A stretch of 64,000 bases of DNA from Hyphococcus sp. (GTDB lineage Bacteria; Pseudomonadota; Alphaproteobacteria; Caulobacterales; Parvularculaceae), in NCBI GenBank assembly GCA_028284345.1, contig JANQRY010000010.1, positions 124,001 to 188,000 of the forward strand. The letters run 5' to 3'. Positions 27,564 to 37,234 of this stretch are shown piece after piece (the stretch's first letter is position 1; the number at the start of each line of letters is the position of its first letter). A program made the translations under genes and the position numbers. Under the pieces are notes generated by a model. That model searched no databases. It was not told the DNA's origin and saw only the letters and a program-made list of their open reading frames with translations.

Positions 27564-27664
27564 TCTTCCCTCCCAGATCGCGTTTGTTGCGACGTTTTCT
27601 TGGTTGAACGACTTAACCGTTCAAAAAGTACATGCCCTACGCATAATGTCAATATATGCATATT

Positions 27665-27679
27665 TTTCATATAATGAAA
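27665..27679. promoter_or_regulatory. Candidate IclR operator, site 1
   Basis: Perfect dyad TTTCAT-ATA-ATGAAA, upstream of TonB receptor 1. On the minus strand it is followed 13 bases on by TTGACA (27652-27647), a likely -35 box, so the dyad would sit just upstream of the polymerase site. Confidence 0.5.
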
Positions 27680-27823
27680 TAAGATATTCGGTTCAGCTCA
27701 ACCGGACCGGCTGGAATTGGAGGCGGACCGTTCGCGCTCAGAGCGCGCGCAAAACCAATTTGGCGAGACTAAGTCGCGCGAAGTCGGACAGGCCTAGCTG
27801 CAGAACTTTCAGCGCATAGGTCG

Positions 27824-29320
27824 TTATTGGCGCGAGTTAATCGCTGTATATTGGGTGCTCAAATACTCTTCGATGCCTTCAAACCCGCCCTCTCGGCCGA
27901 GGCCTGAGTGCTTCACGCCGCCAAAAGGGGCCACCGGATCAGATATCACGCCGGCGTTGACGCCCAGCATGCCCGCTTCAAGCTTCGCTCTGATGCGCAA
28001 GGTTCGGTCGAGGTCTCTGGTATAAACATAAGACGCCAATCCGTACTCGCTGCTGTTTGCACGCTTTAGAACTTCGTCCTCTTCCACAAAACTCTGAATT
28101 GGTGCTACCGGGCCAAAAATTTCCTCGCGCATTACACGCGCTTCATCGGGAACGTCAGACAAAATCGTTGGCGGATAAAAATACCCCGGCCCCTCTTGCA
28201 GTTCACCGCCGGTGATCAGGCGAGCTCTACGATCGACAGCGTCCAATACCATGCCGTGAACATCTTTTCGTGCTGAGGCGCTGATTAGCGGGCCAATTAT
28301 GTCCGGATCAGAAACCGCACGACCAAGCCGCAGCGCTGAAAATTTCTGCCGCAGCCTATCAGTAAAGTCATCGACGATCGTCTCATGGATGTAAAACCGA
28401 TTGGCGGCGGTACAGGCCTGCCCGATGTTGCGAAGCTTAGCCTGCATTGCGCCATCTACTGCGGCATCAAGGTCTGCGTCCTCAAACACGATAAAGGGGG
28501 CGTTTCCACCGAGCTCCATCGACGTGCGCAATACGTTTGCCGACGCATTCTTAAGTATGAGCTTCCCGACGCGAGTAGAGCCGGTAAAAGATACCTTCTT
28601 CAGCCGCGAGTCGGCCATCAAAGCGTTGACAATCTCCGATGATTTCACCGCTGGGAGGAAATTCAGTACGCCCGCTGGTAGGCCCGCATTATGCATCAGC
28701 GAAACGAATCGGGACGCGGTTAGCGGCGTTAGCTGCGCCGGTTTCAAAAGCATCGTACAACCGGCGGCGACCGCTGGGCCCACTTTTCGGGTTATCATTG
28801 CAAGTGGAAAGTTCCATGGCGTGATCAGGAGACATGGGCCAACCGCTTTTTTTGCAATAATATGCTGGAGCTTGCCGTTTGGCGCCAATTGATATCGCCC
28901 ATGAATGCGCACCGTCTCTTCAGAAAACCAGCGCAGGAATTCAGCCGCGTAAGCGACTTCTCCATGGGCGTCTCTGACGGATTTCCCCATCTCCAGCGCG
29001 ATAAGCGTGGCGAATTCATCCGCCTGCGCTATTAACATCTCAAAAGCCGTGCGAAGGATTTCTCCCCGCTCCCGCGGCGGGCGCGCCGCCCAAACTGGCT
29101 GCGCGTTGCTTGCACTCTCAAGCGCCGCTAATGCATCAGATACAGATGCGTCCGCAATCTGCATCAACTCAGCTTCTGTTGATGGGTCGTGGACCGCGAA
29201 CCTTTTTTGGCCAGCGCTCTCCTTCCAGGACCCATTGATATAAAGTCCGCCCTGAACGGATTTTAAAATGTCCGCTTCAGGAGCAATGGCCGCCGTAGCA
29301 CCGAATGCTGAAGAATGCAC
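27824..29320 (-). CDS. NAD(P)-dependent aldehyde dehydrogenase
   Basis: 498 residues of the ALDH superfamily, near succinate-semialdehyde/aromatic aldehyde dehydrogenases. It has TPWNFPLAM, the cofactor-binding FTGSTRVG, the general base glutamate in MELGGNAPF and the nucleophile cysteine in GQACTAANR. Start is a GTG at 29320, with GGAGG nine bases ahead inside the previous gene, three bases after the ThDP enzyme's stop. This coupling suggests that it oxidises the aldehyde that the decarboxylase releases. Confidence 0.9.
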   Translation of the reverse strand: MHSSAFGATAAIAPEADILKSVQGGLYINGSWKESAGQKRFAVHDPSTEAELMQIADASVSDALAALESASNAQPVWAARPPRERGEILRTAFEMLIAQADEFATLIALEMGKSVRDAHGEVAYAAEFLRWFSEETVRIHGRYQLAPNGKLQHIIAKKAVGPCLLITPWNFPLAMITRKVGPAVAAGCTMLLKPAQLTPLTASRFVSLMHNAGLPAGVLNFLPAVKSSEIVNALMADSRLKKVSFTGSTRVGKLILKNASANVLRTSMELGGNAPFIVFEDADLDAAVDGAMQAKLRNIGQACTAANRFYIHETIVDDFTDRLRQKFSALRLGRAVSDPDIIGPLISASARKDVHGMVLDAVDRRARLITGGELQEGPGYFYPPTILSDVPDEARVMREEIFGPVAPIQSFVEEDEVLKRANSSEYGLASYVYTRDLDRTLRIRAKLEAGMLGVNAGVISDPVAPFGGVKHSGLGREGGFEGIEEYLSTQYTAINSRQ

Positions 29321-29323
29321 CGC

Positions 29324-31072
29324 TCAGGCCTCCGCCATATCTGTTCGCGCCCGCCCTTTCGCCGCAGGGGTGTCAAGTTTGTGTGTATGTCCGTCAAAAA
29401 TCCGGAGCGGTGCAAACGCATTAGGGCAGCTAACAACATCGAGAACCGTGATCGTTTCAGATGCTAACGCCTTCCTGAGCGATGGCGCGAAGTCTTCGGG
29501 GTCTTCTACGCGAATCCCTGCCGCACCAACGGAGCGCGCAACCGCAGCGTGATCAACCGTGTTAAACTCAATGCCGGTCGTCGTTTCTCCAAAGCCGAGC
29601 AATTCGCCATGGCGTTGCATAGCCAATTGGGAATTGTTTAGCACAATAAGGACCACCGGGATGTCTTCGCGAACCGCCATTTCGAGCTCACCCCAAACAT
29701 GCGCAAAACCGCCGTCTCCCACTAAACCAACCACCTTGGCGCTGGGGCGGGCTAGCTTTGCGCCCATCGCAAACGGCAAACCCCAGCCAAGTCCCGCAAT
29801 ACCGCGAGGCGTAAGAAATCGCTGGCCCGCTTTGCGTGCAGTCAGATATCCGGTCACCCAAACCGATGAATAGCTTGCATCCGCAACAACGATGTCATCG
29901 GGGCTGATAAGTTGATCGAGGTCGGCCATTAGCCTTTGAGGCATGATTGGCCGCGCCGAAGACGTCAGCTCGGGAGCAATCGCTTTTTCTCTATTGTTGC
30001 GGCCACTTTCGATTTTCTCGGACAAGTCGGAAACGTCTTGACGGCGCTTGGCAAGATCCTGCTGTTCCAACGCCGTCGTAAGATCCGCTATTGCAGATTT
30101 GGCGTCGCCGACAAGACGCACGCCTTCGTAGTTTCGGCCGACTTCCGAAGAGTCCACATCGATATGAATATAGGCGGCATTCGCGGATGTCAGAGACCAC
30201 GCCTCGGTTCCGTTCTCATTCGTGCGCGTGCCAATCAGCAAGACAACGTCGGCGTTCGAAATCAAGTCGCCGCAAGCGGTTGCCGGACCGTTCTCACCCG
30301 TAATGTTCGCAGCAACGCCCAAAGACAACGGGCCGGTCTCGTCTACAGCCCCCTTGCCCATAAAGGTTGTCGCAACAGGCAACTGAGAGACTTCAATTAA
30401 GCTGGCCAGCTCCTCGGCAGCTTGCGCCGCATGAACCCCGCCGCCCACAATAGCAATGGGCGATTCGGCGTCAGCGAGCAGTTTGGCCGCAGCGGCAATA
30501 GAAGAAGCTTCCGGACGGGGACGGTCTATTGGGAAGCTTCCAAGATTTTGCCGACGGCTTACGCCTGTCGACTCGCTTGTTTTAAGCAGCATGTCTTTCG
30601 CTAAAAGCAGCACAACCGGCCCTGGCCGCCCGCCATTTGCCGCAGTCATCGCAAGATCAATATATTCAGCCGCCCGATTCGGATCGTCGAGCCGGCGCAC
30701 CCATTTCGATACGCCCGCAAACAACGCAAAATGATCAAATTCCTGAAAGGCGTTGCGATCACGTTGAGAGGCCGGCACTTCCTGAACCAACACAAGCATA
30801 GGAATGGAAGCTTTCAACGCCTCGGCCATGGGCGCGACCATCAAAGTTGCGGCCGGACCGTTTTGGGCGGCGACAACGCCGATTTTGTTGGAAATGCGTG
30901 AATAAGCGTCGGCCATTGCTCCGGCGGCGTTTTCCGTCCTGTAAAGGAGCTGGCGAATGCCGGCGCTTTCAACCGCCAGCATCAACGCCGTCGGATTGCT
31001 CTGACCAAAGACAAACTCAACCTCGTGCCGTACCAGCGCAGACGCAATCGCCTCAGCTACGCTCTCAGACAT
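29324..31072 (-). CDS. ThDP-dependent enzyme (benzoylformate decarboxylase/acetolactate synthase-like)
   Basis: About 582 residues in three domains. The N-terminal Pyr domain has the catalytic-type glutamate in TENAAGAMADAYSR. The middle domain has a GGGVHAAQ nucleotide-binding-like loop. The C-terminal PP domain has the ThDP/Mg motif GDGGFAHVWGELEMA ending in NN. Start ATG 31072 follows AAGGAGGG; an upstream ATG would add 15 residues without such a site. Relatives decarboxylate 2-oxo acids to aldehydes or carboligate them. The directly coupled aldehyde dehydrogenase favours decarboxylation. Confidence 0.88.
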   Translation of the reverse strand: MSESVAEAIASALVRHEVEFVFGQSNPTALMLAVESAGIRQLLYRTENAAGAMADAYSRISNKIGVVAAQNGPAATLMVAPMAEALKASIPMLVLVQEVPASQRDRNAFQEFDHFALFAGVSKWVRRLDDPNRAAEYIDLAMTAANGGRPGPVVLLLAKDMLLKTSESTGVSRRQNLGSFPIDRPRPEASSIAAAAKLLADAESPIAIVGGGVHAAQAAEELASLIEVSQLPVATTFMGKGAVDETGPLSLGVAANITGENGPATACGDLISNADVVLLIGTRTNENGTEAWSLTSANAAYIHIDVDSSEVGRNYEGVRLVGDAKSAIADLTTALEQQDLAKRRQDVSDLSEKIESGRNNREKAIAPELTSSARPIMPQRLMADLDQLISPDDIVVADASYSSVWVTGYLTARKAGQRFLTPRGIAGLGWGLPFAMGAKLARPSAKVVGLVGDGGFAHVWGELEMAVREDIPVVLIVLNNSQLAMQRHGELLGFGETTTGIEFNTVDHAAVARSVGAAGIRVEDPEDFAPSLRKALASETITVLDVVSCPNAFAPLRIFDGHTHKLDTPAAKGRARTDMAEA

Positions 31073-31142
31073 CCAAATCCCTCCTTGCCGCTTCATGCTT
31101 ATTTCGATGTCGGACAAACCTTGGCTTGCGCTCGATCGTAAA

Positions 31143-31157
31143 TTTCATATACTGCAA
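31143..31157. promoter_or_regulatory. Candidate IclR operator, site 2
   Basis: TTTCATATACTGCAA, matching site 1 at 12 of 15 positions, 70 bases upstream of the ThDP-enzyme start. A nearby TGCAATTATTGCA forms a second short dyad. Confidence 0.45.
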
Positions 31158-31311
31158 TTATTGCATTATTTGCATATCTACTATCATCAGTAAAGACCCG
31201 CTCGACAAAGCGGCGCAGGTTTTCGCCTGAGGCGAGGGATATTCGGCGATAATTGGGAACGGTAATCGGCGCAGCGCAGGCGTTGCGTCCGTTCGCTCGT
31301 CGAGCGCGATT

Positions 31312-32082
31312 TTAGGCTTCGTGCGCCTCTTTTAACAATTGAGTCGCTTCAGTCGCGGCGGCCGTCACGGATTCGATGAAGTGATCTGGGGACTTTTCCA
31401 TGCGAACGGTCGGCAAAATCGTGCTTACCGCTCCCAAAACTTTCCCCTTCGCGTCGAAGATGGGCGCACCGATGGCGATGATGCCTTCCTCAGTCTGCCC
31501 GTCATCAACCGCCCATCCCCGCGCGGCAATTTGTTTTAACTCTTTTTCCAGCGCCTTGCGGATTGGCCTGCTCTGCAGTTCGGATATGTCGGCGAGACTC
31601 TTTTTCAGCATTGCCGCCTTTTCTTTAGCATTGAGGTGGGACAGCACAGCCTTGCCTGCGGCTCTGCGATATTCGTGACCTTTCAAACCTACATAAAGAC
31701 CCGCCACTCGAAGCCGCTGCGATCCTTCAACAAGCACTTTCAATATAACACTGTTCCCCTCGATCAAAGACAATGTCGAAGTCTCAAGTGTTTGGGCTGA
31801 GAGACGTTTCACAGTATCCGCAAGATACTCTTCAATATCCTGAGCGCGGCGATAGCTGCGGAACAGTTTGTTGACACCGTCGCCTAACTCCAGCCGCCCG
31901 TCTGCACGACGTTTAATGTAATTCCGGGCGACCAAGGTACGGAGCAAGTGATAACAAGTCGTAATATTGAGATCGAGGGCTTCGGAAAGCTCTCGAATAT
32001 GCGGAGGCTCAGTCGTCTCAGCGACGTACTCCAGAAAAGAAATCGCCCGCTCAACGGTCTGTAACGTGGTCTGTTGTTCCAT
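31312..32082 (-). CDS. IclR family transcriptional regulator
   Basis: 256 residues. An N-terminal winged helix (about 8-70) with ISFLEYVAETTEPPHIRELSEAL and NITTCYHLLRTLV is followed by the GAF-like IclR effector domain (about 85-250), with KGHEYRRAAGKAVLSH and the conserved DDGQTEEGIIAIGAPIFD region. These proteins control aromatic or carboxylic acid catabolism in response to a pathway compound. Located in the middle of module 1. A TTTCAGATAACGCAA box immediately precedes its start, suggesting autoregulation. Confidence 0.92.
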   Translation of the reverse strand: MEQQTTLQTVERAISFLEYVAETTEPPHIRELSEALDLNITTCYHLLRTLVARNYIKRRADGRLELGDGVNKLFRSYRRAQDIEEYLADTVKRLSAQTLETSTLSLIEGNSVILKVLVEGSQRLRVAGLYVGLKGHEYRRAAGKAVLSHLNAKEKAAMLKKSLADISELQSRPIRKALEKELKQIAARGWAVDDGQTEEGIIAIGAPIFDAKGKVLGAVSTILPTVRMEKSPDHFIESVTAAATEATQLLKEAHEA

Positions 32083-32086
32083 AGGG

Positions 32087-32101
32087 TTTCAGATAACGCA
32101 A
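32087..32101. promoter_or_regulatory. Candidate IclR operator, site 3 (autoregulatory)
   Basis: TTTCAGATAACGCAA, four bases upstream of the iclR start codon, so binding would block initiation as well as transcription. Matches the consensus TTTCATATAAYGMAA at 14 of 15 positions. Confidence 0.45.
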
Positions 32102-32190
32102 TTTTGCGGCTCTTGGAAATCGTTTGTAGGATGCGAACAAAGTGATCGCCGCAAAACCTGCTTGCCCGGAGTTAGTCGTCGCTCAGAAAC

Positions 32191-32988
32191 CTATAGATTC
32201 GGTGCGATGTTCAACCCGCCTGCGATCCAGAGCGGTTGGCCCGTCATATAAGGAAGACGGCCTGCGGCCAGCGACGCAACCGCACGCCCAACATCTTCGG
32301 CCTGCCCCCACCGGCGAATCGGCACAAACTCGTCGCCAAGCAGTTCCTCGATCCTGCCGCTACTGCCTGACGCAGTCATGGCGGTTTGCATAAAGCCAGG
32401 CCGGACCTCATGAACATGAATGCCCTCAGGCGCTAGTCGAGCGGCGAAGAGCTTGGCGACCATGCTGAGCGCGGATTTGGTCACACAATATTGAGAACGC
32501 TCCGTCGACACCATTTCCGCAGCGATTGAGGTGATGATGATTATCGAGCGGTAAACGTCTTTTGCGCTCCCCTTGGCCTTAATCAGCTTTCTTCCGAATT
32601 TCTGTGTTAGAAAAAATGTCCCCTTCAGATTAACATCGACCGACTGATCAAAGGCTGGCGCCTCAAGATCGAGGATATCCGTTAGCGGCCTAGCTGCAAT
32701 GCCAGCGTTGTTGACAAGACAATCCATCCTGCCGAAATCCGCTTCTATCTCTGACAACACATCCTCATGGCCAGCGAGATCTGCGATATCCAGTTGATAG
32801 TAGCGGCAGCTATCTAGACCCACATTCAGGCGGTCCGGCATCTCAGGATCTTCGGGAAGGTCGATAACAGCGATGCGGAAACCTTCCGATAACAATTCAA
32901 GCGCGATGCCGAGCCCTAGTCCCTGCAATCCGCCACTGACAATCGCCACAGGACGCGCCGGCCCTGACTCCGCCTTGCTATCGGTCAT
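32191..32988 (-). CDS. Short-chain dehydrogenase/reductase 1
   Basis: About 265 residues of the classical SDR fold. It shows the cofactor glycine motif SGGLQGLGLG, VNNAGIA, a serine in ITSIAAE and the catalytic YCVTK. ATG 32988 is preceded by AGGAAGG; the TTG at 33003 is not needed. Oxidises or reduces a hydroxyl/carbonyl with NAD(P)H. It lies 21 bases downstream of the second aldehyde dehydrogenase and is probably cotranscribed. Confidence 0.88.
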   Translation of the reverse strand: MTDSKAESGPARPVAIVSGGLQGLGLGIALELLSEGFRIAVIDLPEDPEMPDRLNVGLDSCRYYQLDIADLAGHEDVLSEIEADFGRMDCLVNNAGIAARPLTDILDLEAPAFDQSVDVNLKGTFFLTQKFGRKLIKAKGSAKDVYRSIIIITSIAAEMVSTERSQYCVTKSALSMVAKLFAARLAPEGIHVHEVRPGFMQTAMTASGSSGRIEELLGDEFVPIRRWGQAEDVGRAVASLAAGRLPYMTGQPLWIAGGLNIAPNL

Positions 32989-33009
32989 GCTGCCTTCCTG
33001 CAATTGCTA

Positions 33010-34443
33010 TCAGCTTGCCATTTCAAGTTTTTTTGAGGTTATCGTTTGCGTATTTGTGAACTCCAACAAACCTTCCATTCCGTGCTCGGCGCCAACGCCA
33101 GACTGTTTGTGCCCGGAGAACGGCGCATCAGGAGAGAAGAACAAGATCTCATTGATCCACACTGTTCCTGTCTCCAGTCTTTCCGCAATCTCGCGTGCTT
33201 TTTTCGGATCGCTCGACCATACCGAACCGGCAAGTCCCGTAAGCGTATCGTTCGCCCGTTTGATGACGTCTTCTATGTCGTTGAACTTTAACAGAGGAAG
33301 CAATGGGCCGAATGCCTCTTCCTTGACAACGCGGGAGTCCTCCGGCGGATTGTCGACGATCGAAATCGGAATGAAATATCCCTTTCCTTCGCCGGGCTCT
33401 CCGCCAAGTAGAAAACGATGCCCATGCTTCTTTGAATCAGAAAGTAGGCTTTTGACCTTCTCAAACTGCATCTGGTTTTGCACTGGTCCAAGATCGACGC
33501 CCTGCTGAGATCCGTCTCCCACCGTCACAGTTTTAGCGAACTCGACGAGTTCGTGCGCGACCGCGTCGTAAACATCTTCGTGGATGTACACCCGCTTGGC
33601 TGCAACGCAAACTTGCGCACTGTTGAAAAACGCGCCCCAAAACAACGCCGGCGCAATCTCTTTTGGGTCGACATCCGGCAACACGATCGCCGCGTCATTT
33701 CCGCCCAGTTCCAGCGTCACCCGCTTCAGCGTTTTCGATGCGCTTTCCATGACTTTCTTCCCAGTTTCCGTGGACCCGGTAAAGGAGACTTTTCCAATAT
33801 CGGGATGGTCTGTCATCCACTGCCCCAGCTCATTGCCGCCAGAAACGATATTTAATACACCAGCCGGCAAGATATCCCGCAAAAGCTCGCCCAGTTTCAA
33901 CGTTGCAAGCGGGGTATACGGAGACGGCTTCAACACAACGGTGTTTCCCGTCAGCAGCGCCGGCGCCAGTTTCCAGATAGCAATGAGGATCGGCACGTTC
34001 CATGGCGTGATCGCGCCGACAACGCCGATTGGAGTATGGCGGATTTCAACTGTTCGCTCGGGGGAATCCTCAACCACATTTACAGGCAAGTCATATTTCG
34101 CAACGCCACGGCACCAGCCCGCCGAGAGGTCAATTTCAAAATCGGAACCAGCACGAGATTTGCCTTGCTCAAGCGTAATCAACCGGGAGAACTCTTCGCG
34201 GTTATCTTCGAGACACTTTCCAATGGCGGCGACCAATTCTTTCCGCTCGCTGATCGGACGGGCCGACCAGGCAGGAAACGCGGCTTTCGCCGCGGCAACC
34301 GCCGCGTCCAACTGCTCGTGACTAGCGTCCGGAACGCTTGCAATAGTATTCTCCGTCGCCGGATTGACAACGCCGAACGTCTTCTCGCCCGGAACCTGAT
34401 TGCCGTTGATCAGCATAGAATATTCATTGTTGAAGACCATCAT
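33010..34443 (-). CDS. NAD(P)-dependent aldehyde dehydrogenase 2
   Basis: 477 residues. ALDH motifs: TPWNVPILIA, FTGSTETGKKV, base glutamate in LELGGNDAAI, nucleophile cysteine in SAQVCVAAKR. Close in style to aldehyde dehydrogenases such as those oxidising aromatic or terpenoid aldehydes (family-level impression). Start ATG 34443 follows GAGGAG. Differs clearly from the other island ALDH, so it is not a duplication of it. Upstream gene of the ALDH-SDR pair. Confidence 0.9.
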   Translation of the reverse strand: MMVFNNEYSMLINGNQVPGEKTFGVVNPATENTIASVPDASHEQLDAAVAAAKAAFPAWSARPISERKELVAAIGKCLEDNREEFSRLITLEQGKSRAGSDFEIDLSAGWCRGVAKYDLPVNVVEDSPERTVEIRHTPIGVVGAITPWNVPILIAIWKLAPALLTGNTVVLKPSPYTPLATLKLGELLRDILPAGVLNIVSGGNELGQWMTDHPDIGKVSFTGSTETGKKVMESASKTLKRVTLELGGNDAAIVLPDVDPKEIAPALFWGAFFNSAQVCVAAKRVYIHEDVYDAVAHELVEFAKTVTVGDGSQQGVDLGPVQNQMQFEKVKSLLSDSKKHGHRFLLGGEPGEGKGYFIPISIVDNPPEDSRVVKEEAFGPLLPLLKFNDIEDVIKRANDTLTGLAGSVWSSDPKKAREIAERLETGTVWINEILFFSPDAPFSGHKQSGVGAEHGMEGLLEFTNTQTITSKKLEMAS

Positions 34444-34534
34444 GGGTGCTCCTCTGTTTAAATTTGAAACCGCCGGAAATAAGCAAACCCCGCGGTTGTT
34501 AGTATTTTCGGCGGAATCCCGCTGCTCAGGCGCA

Positions 34535-35398
34535 TCAGTTGAAAAAGCCCCCGAAAAGTCTCCTTCGGTTCCCGCCGCTGTCGCCAGCGCTATCGAAAAA
34601 CTGCATCATCCGTGGAATGATGAAATCCGGCGCTTCAAGAATCGGGCTGTGACCGACACCGCCAAGCATGATTAATTCTGCATTCTTGAGGCCATCGACG
34701 ACCTCCTGCGCCCAGTCGGGCGGCCGGGCAATATCGTCTTCACCATTGATGACAAGGGTGGGTGTTTTTATTTTGCGCAGCAATTCTTGCCCGCTTTTGC
34801 GCTCTAATACGCCATACATAGCAGGCCACGCTGCGCGCGGCAGCAAACTCATCTTTGTTCGCCAATGATTGAGCATTGGCTGCATGTCCGCGCGCTCGCG
34901 TGTCGTGGCGCCGAACATAATTGCCATCAGCATGTCGAGGTCCTCGCCGACAAATCCCGTAACCATTGTGCGTTCCAGCAATTTCGTAAATTGCGCCTTC
35001 TGATCCGGCGGCTCGGAACGAACGGACGAGCCCATCATCAGCATTGATTTGAACAGACTGGGCCGCGCCGCCGCCATTCTCACGGAAACATCGCCGCCCA
35101 TAGAGGCGGCAGCGATATGCACGGGCGGTAATCCCATCACGTCGATTAGCGCCAGCATGTCTTCGGCGCACTGCTCCATAGTCACGATATCGCGTGTCGC
35201 CGGGGCGCTGCTTCCTTGAGCGCGAAAATCCGGGCAGATGATGCGGAAACGGCCTTTGGCCTCGCGCACAAGCCCGTCAAACATGGAGCGGTCGACGAAT
35301 AACGAATGCAGACACAAGATCGCCGGCAAATCCTTTTCGCCAGTATCTTCAACCCACAATATCGTATCCCGAATGGGGATGCCTTTTGCTGACACCAT
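34535..35398 (-). CDS. Alpha/beta hydrolase
   Basis: 287 residues. The nucleophile elbow is AAASMGGD, with alanine in place of the first glycine of GxSxG. An oxyanion region ILCLHSLFVD precedes it, the acid is in VINGEDD and the histidine in GGVGHSP. Closest by pattern to 3-oxoadipate enol-lactonase-type hydrolases. Start ATG 35398 has GGGAG upstream; the frame extends 60 codons further but into the divergent promoter region. It may hydrolyse an ester, lactone or C-C bond of a pathway intermediate. Confidence 0.85.
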   Translation of the reverse strand: MVSAKGIPIRDTILWVEDTGEKDLPAILCLHSLFVDRSMFDGLVREAKGRFRIICPDFRAQGSSAPATRDIVTMEQCAEDMLALIDVMGLPPVHIAAASMGGDVSVRMAAARPSLFKSMLMMGSSVRSEPPDQKAQFTKLLERTMVTGFVGEDLDMLMAIMFGATTRERADMQPMLNHWRTKMSLLPRAAWPAMYGVLERKSGQELLRKIKTPTLVINGEDDIARPPDWAQEVVDGLKNAELIMLGGVGHSPILEAPDFIIPRMMQFFDSAGDSGGNRRRLFGGFFN

Positions 35399-35532
35399 AA
35401 TGGTTCGCTCCCTAGCGGACTGAAAGGGCTGAGCTGCTTTTAATAGCCAGCGCGCGCGCCTTGCCGTTTTTCGTACCGCTTTCAGCGTTCCAAACTTTAC
35501 TGCACAAGTACAATATGTCAATATTTGCAAAA

Positions 35533-35547
35533 TTTCATATAACGAAC
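35533..35547. promoter_or_regulatory. Candidate IclR operator, site 4
   Basis: TTTCATATAACGAAC in the 219-bp region between the divergent hydrolase and CoA-ligase genes. A TTGACA (minus strand, 35521-35516) lies 11 bases away, the same arrangement as at site 1. Confidence 0.5.
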
Positions 35548-35617
35548 TATGCGCATTGATGCGAGCAACCACCTCCAAGACGCGTCAATTCGCAAAATCA
35601 AAGGGAGAAAATCGACT

Positions 35618-37231
35618 ATGCAAAACCGGCGCGCTGAGCCAAAGTTGCTCAGCACCTCCCATTATCCGGCTGATCCGACTAGCCAAATAATAGAGGAACC
35701 TGTTGGCGCGGCGCTCCTGCGCGCAGCAGATGCATTTCGATCTAAAACGGCGCTAATCGATGGCCGCGGCGGAATCGGGCCCCGGCGCCGGTGGGCTTAT
35801 GCCGAACTTGCTGAAGAAAGCCGGAAAGTCGCAAATGCGCTGTTGCAACATTTTGAACCAGGCGATCACGTAGCGATCTGGGCGAGCAATAGCCCGGAAT
35901 GGGTAATGACCGAGTTTGGCGCATCGCTTGCCGGTCTGGTGCTGGTGACAGTCAATCCTGCTTATCTCGCACACGAACTCAAATATGTTCTGGAAAAGTC
36001 AGACGCCCGCGGCATTGTTGTTCAAGAACACTACCGCGGTCGTAACCTCCGTAAAATCCTGGAAAATACGCGTAACGACCTGCCTTCTCTCCGCACCGTC
36101 ATTTCTCTCTCCGATTGGGAAAGCTTCATCGATTCCGGAACTCAACAACTACTGCCGAAAGTCGAGGCGGTAGACCGCGCGCAAATTCAATTCACATCGG
36201 GCACCACGGGTTTTCCAAAGGGCGCCTGCCTTCTTCACAGGGGATTAAGCAATAACGGCCGTTTATACGCAGAGGCAATCGGCGCAACCGCGTCAGACGT
36301 CTGGATCAATCCAATGCCGATGTTTCATACCGCAGGCTGCGGCCTGGCGACATTGGGCGCATTGCACACCGGCGGCGCGCATGTAATGCCACCGGATTTT
36401 GACGCCGGCTTTCTGCTTGATCTTATTGAACAGGAACTTGGAACCGTCATGCTCTGCGTTCCCACCATGCTGATCAGGATGCTTGAAGAGCAAAAACGCA
36501 ATCCCCGCGATGTTTCATCCTGGCGGCTAGTTACCCTTGGCGGAGCCCCCGTTCCTGTGGAACTGGTGCGCAGAGCTGAAAAAATTCTAGGCGTCGATGT
36601 CGCAATTGGATTTGGCCAAACCGAAGCCTCGCCTTACTTGACCCATACCGCGGTGAACGACCCGCATCCGGCGTGGTTTGAAACGGTGGGAAAGCCGCTG
36701 CCCCAAACAGAACTAAAAATTATCGACTCGGCAAGCGGCGAGACCGTGCCCGTTGGCGTTTCTGGCGAAATTTGCGGGCGCGGCTATGGCGTGATGGAGG
36801 GATACTATAATAACGCCGAAGCCACAGCGGTCGCTATTGATCCAGACGGCTGGCTTCATACCGGCGACATCGGCAGCATGGATGAACACGGATATTGCCG
36901 TGTTCACGGCAGGCTGCGAGACATGATAATTCGTGGCGGGGAGAACATTTATCCAAAAGAAGTAGAAGATGTTCTTTTCACGCATCCCGCGATCGCCAGC
37001 GTCGCCGTCATCGGCTTGCCGGACCCCGAATGGGGTGAAACCGTAGCGGCGTGCCTCATATTGCGTGATGGTCAAAACGCGACACAGGGCGAATTGGAAA
37101 AATTCTGCCGCGAAAAGCTGGCGAGTTACAAAGTCCCGCGAAGCTGGACGTTTCTTGAGTCCTTTCCACAAACGGCGTCGGGAAAAATTCAAAAATTTGT
37201 CCTGCGCGATCAGTTGCTCGAGAGGAATTAG
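35618..37231 (+). CDS. AMP-forming acyl-CoA synthetase
   Basis: 537 residues of the ANL superfamily. P-loop FTSGTTGFPKG, motif GFGQTEASP, hinge region GWLHTGDIG and the catalytic lysine in TASGKIQKF near the end. It activates a carboxylic acid to acyl-AMP and then the CoA thioester. ATG 35618 is preceded by AAGGGAGA. First gene of a plus-strand operon with the DsbA-like isomerase (3-base gap), an SDR and a RidA-like gene. Resembles medium-chain or cyclohexane/aryl acid ligases; the substrate cannot be fixed. Confidence 0.92.
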   Translation: MQNRRAEPKLLSTSHYPADPTSQIIEEPVGAALLRAADAFRSKTALIDGRGGIGPRRRWAYAELAEESRKVANALLQHFEPGDHVAIWASNSPEWVMTEFGASLAGLVLVTVNPAYLAHELKYVLEKSDARGIVVQEHYRGRNLRKILENTRNDLPSLRTVISLSDWESFIDSGTQQLLPKVEAVDRAQIQFTSGTTGFPKGACLLHRGLSNNGRLYAEAIGATASDVWINPMPMFHTAGCGLATLGALHTGGAHVMPPDFDAGFLLDLIEQELGTVMLCVPTMLIRMLEEQKRNPRDVSSWRLVTLGGAPVPVELVRRAEKILGVDVAIGFGQTEASPYLTHTAVNDPHPAWFETVGKPLPQTELKIIDSASGETVPVGVSGEICGRGYGVMEGYYNNAEATAVAIDPDGWLHTGDIGSMDEHGYCRVHGRLRDMIIRGGENIYPKEVEDVLFTHPAIASVAVIGLPDPEWGETVAACLILRDGQNATQGELEKFCREKLASYKVPRSWTFLESFPQTASGKIQKFVLRDQLLERN

Positions 37232-37234
37232 ACT

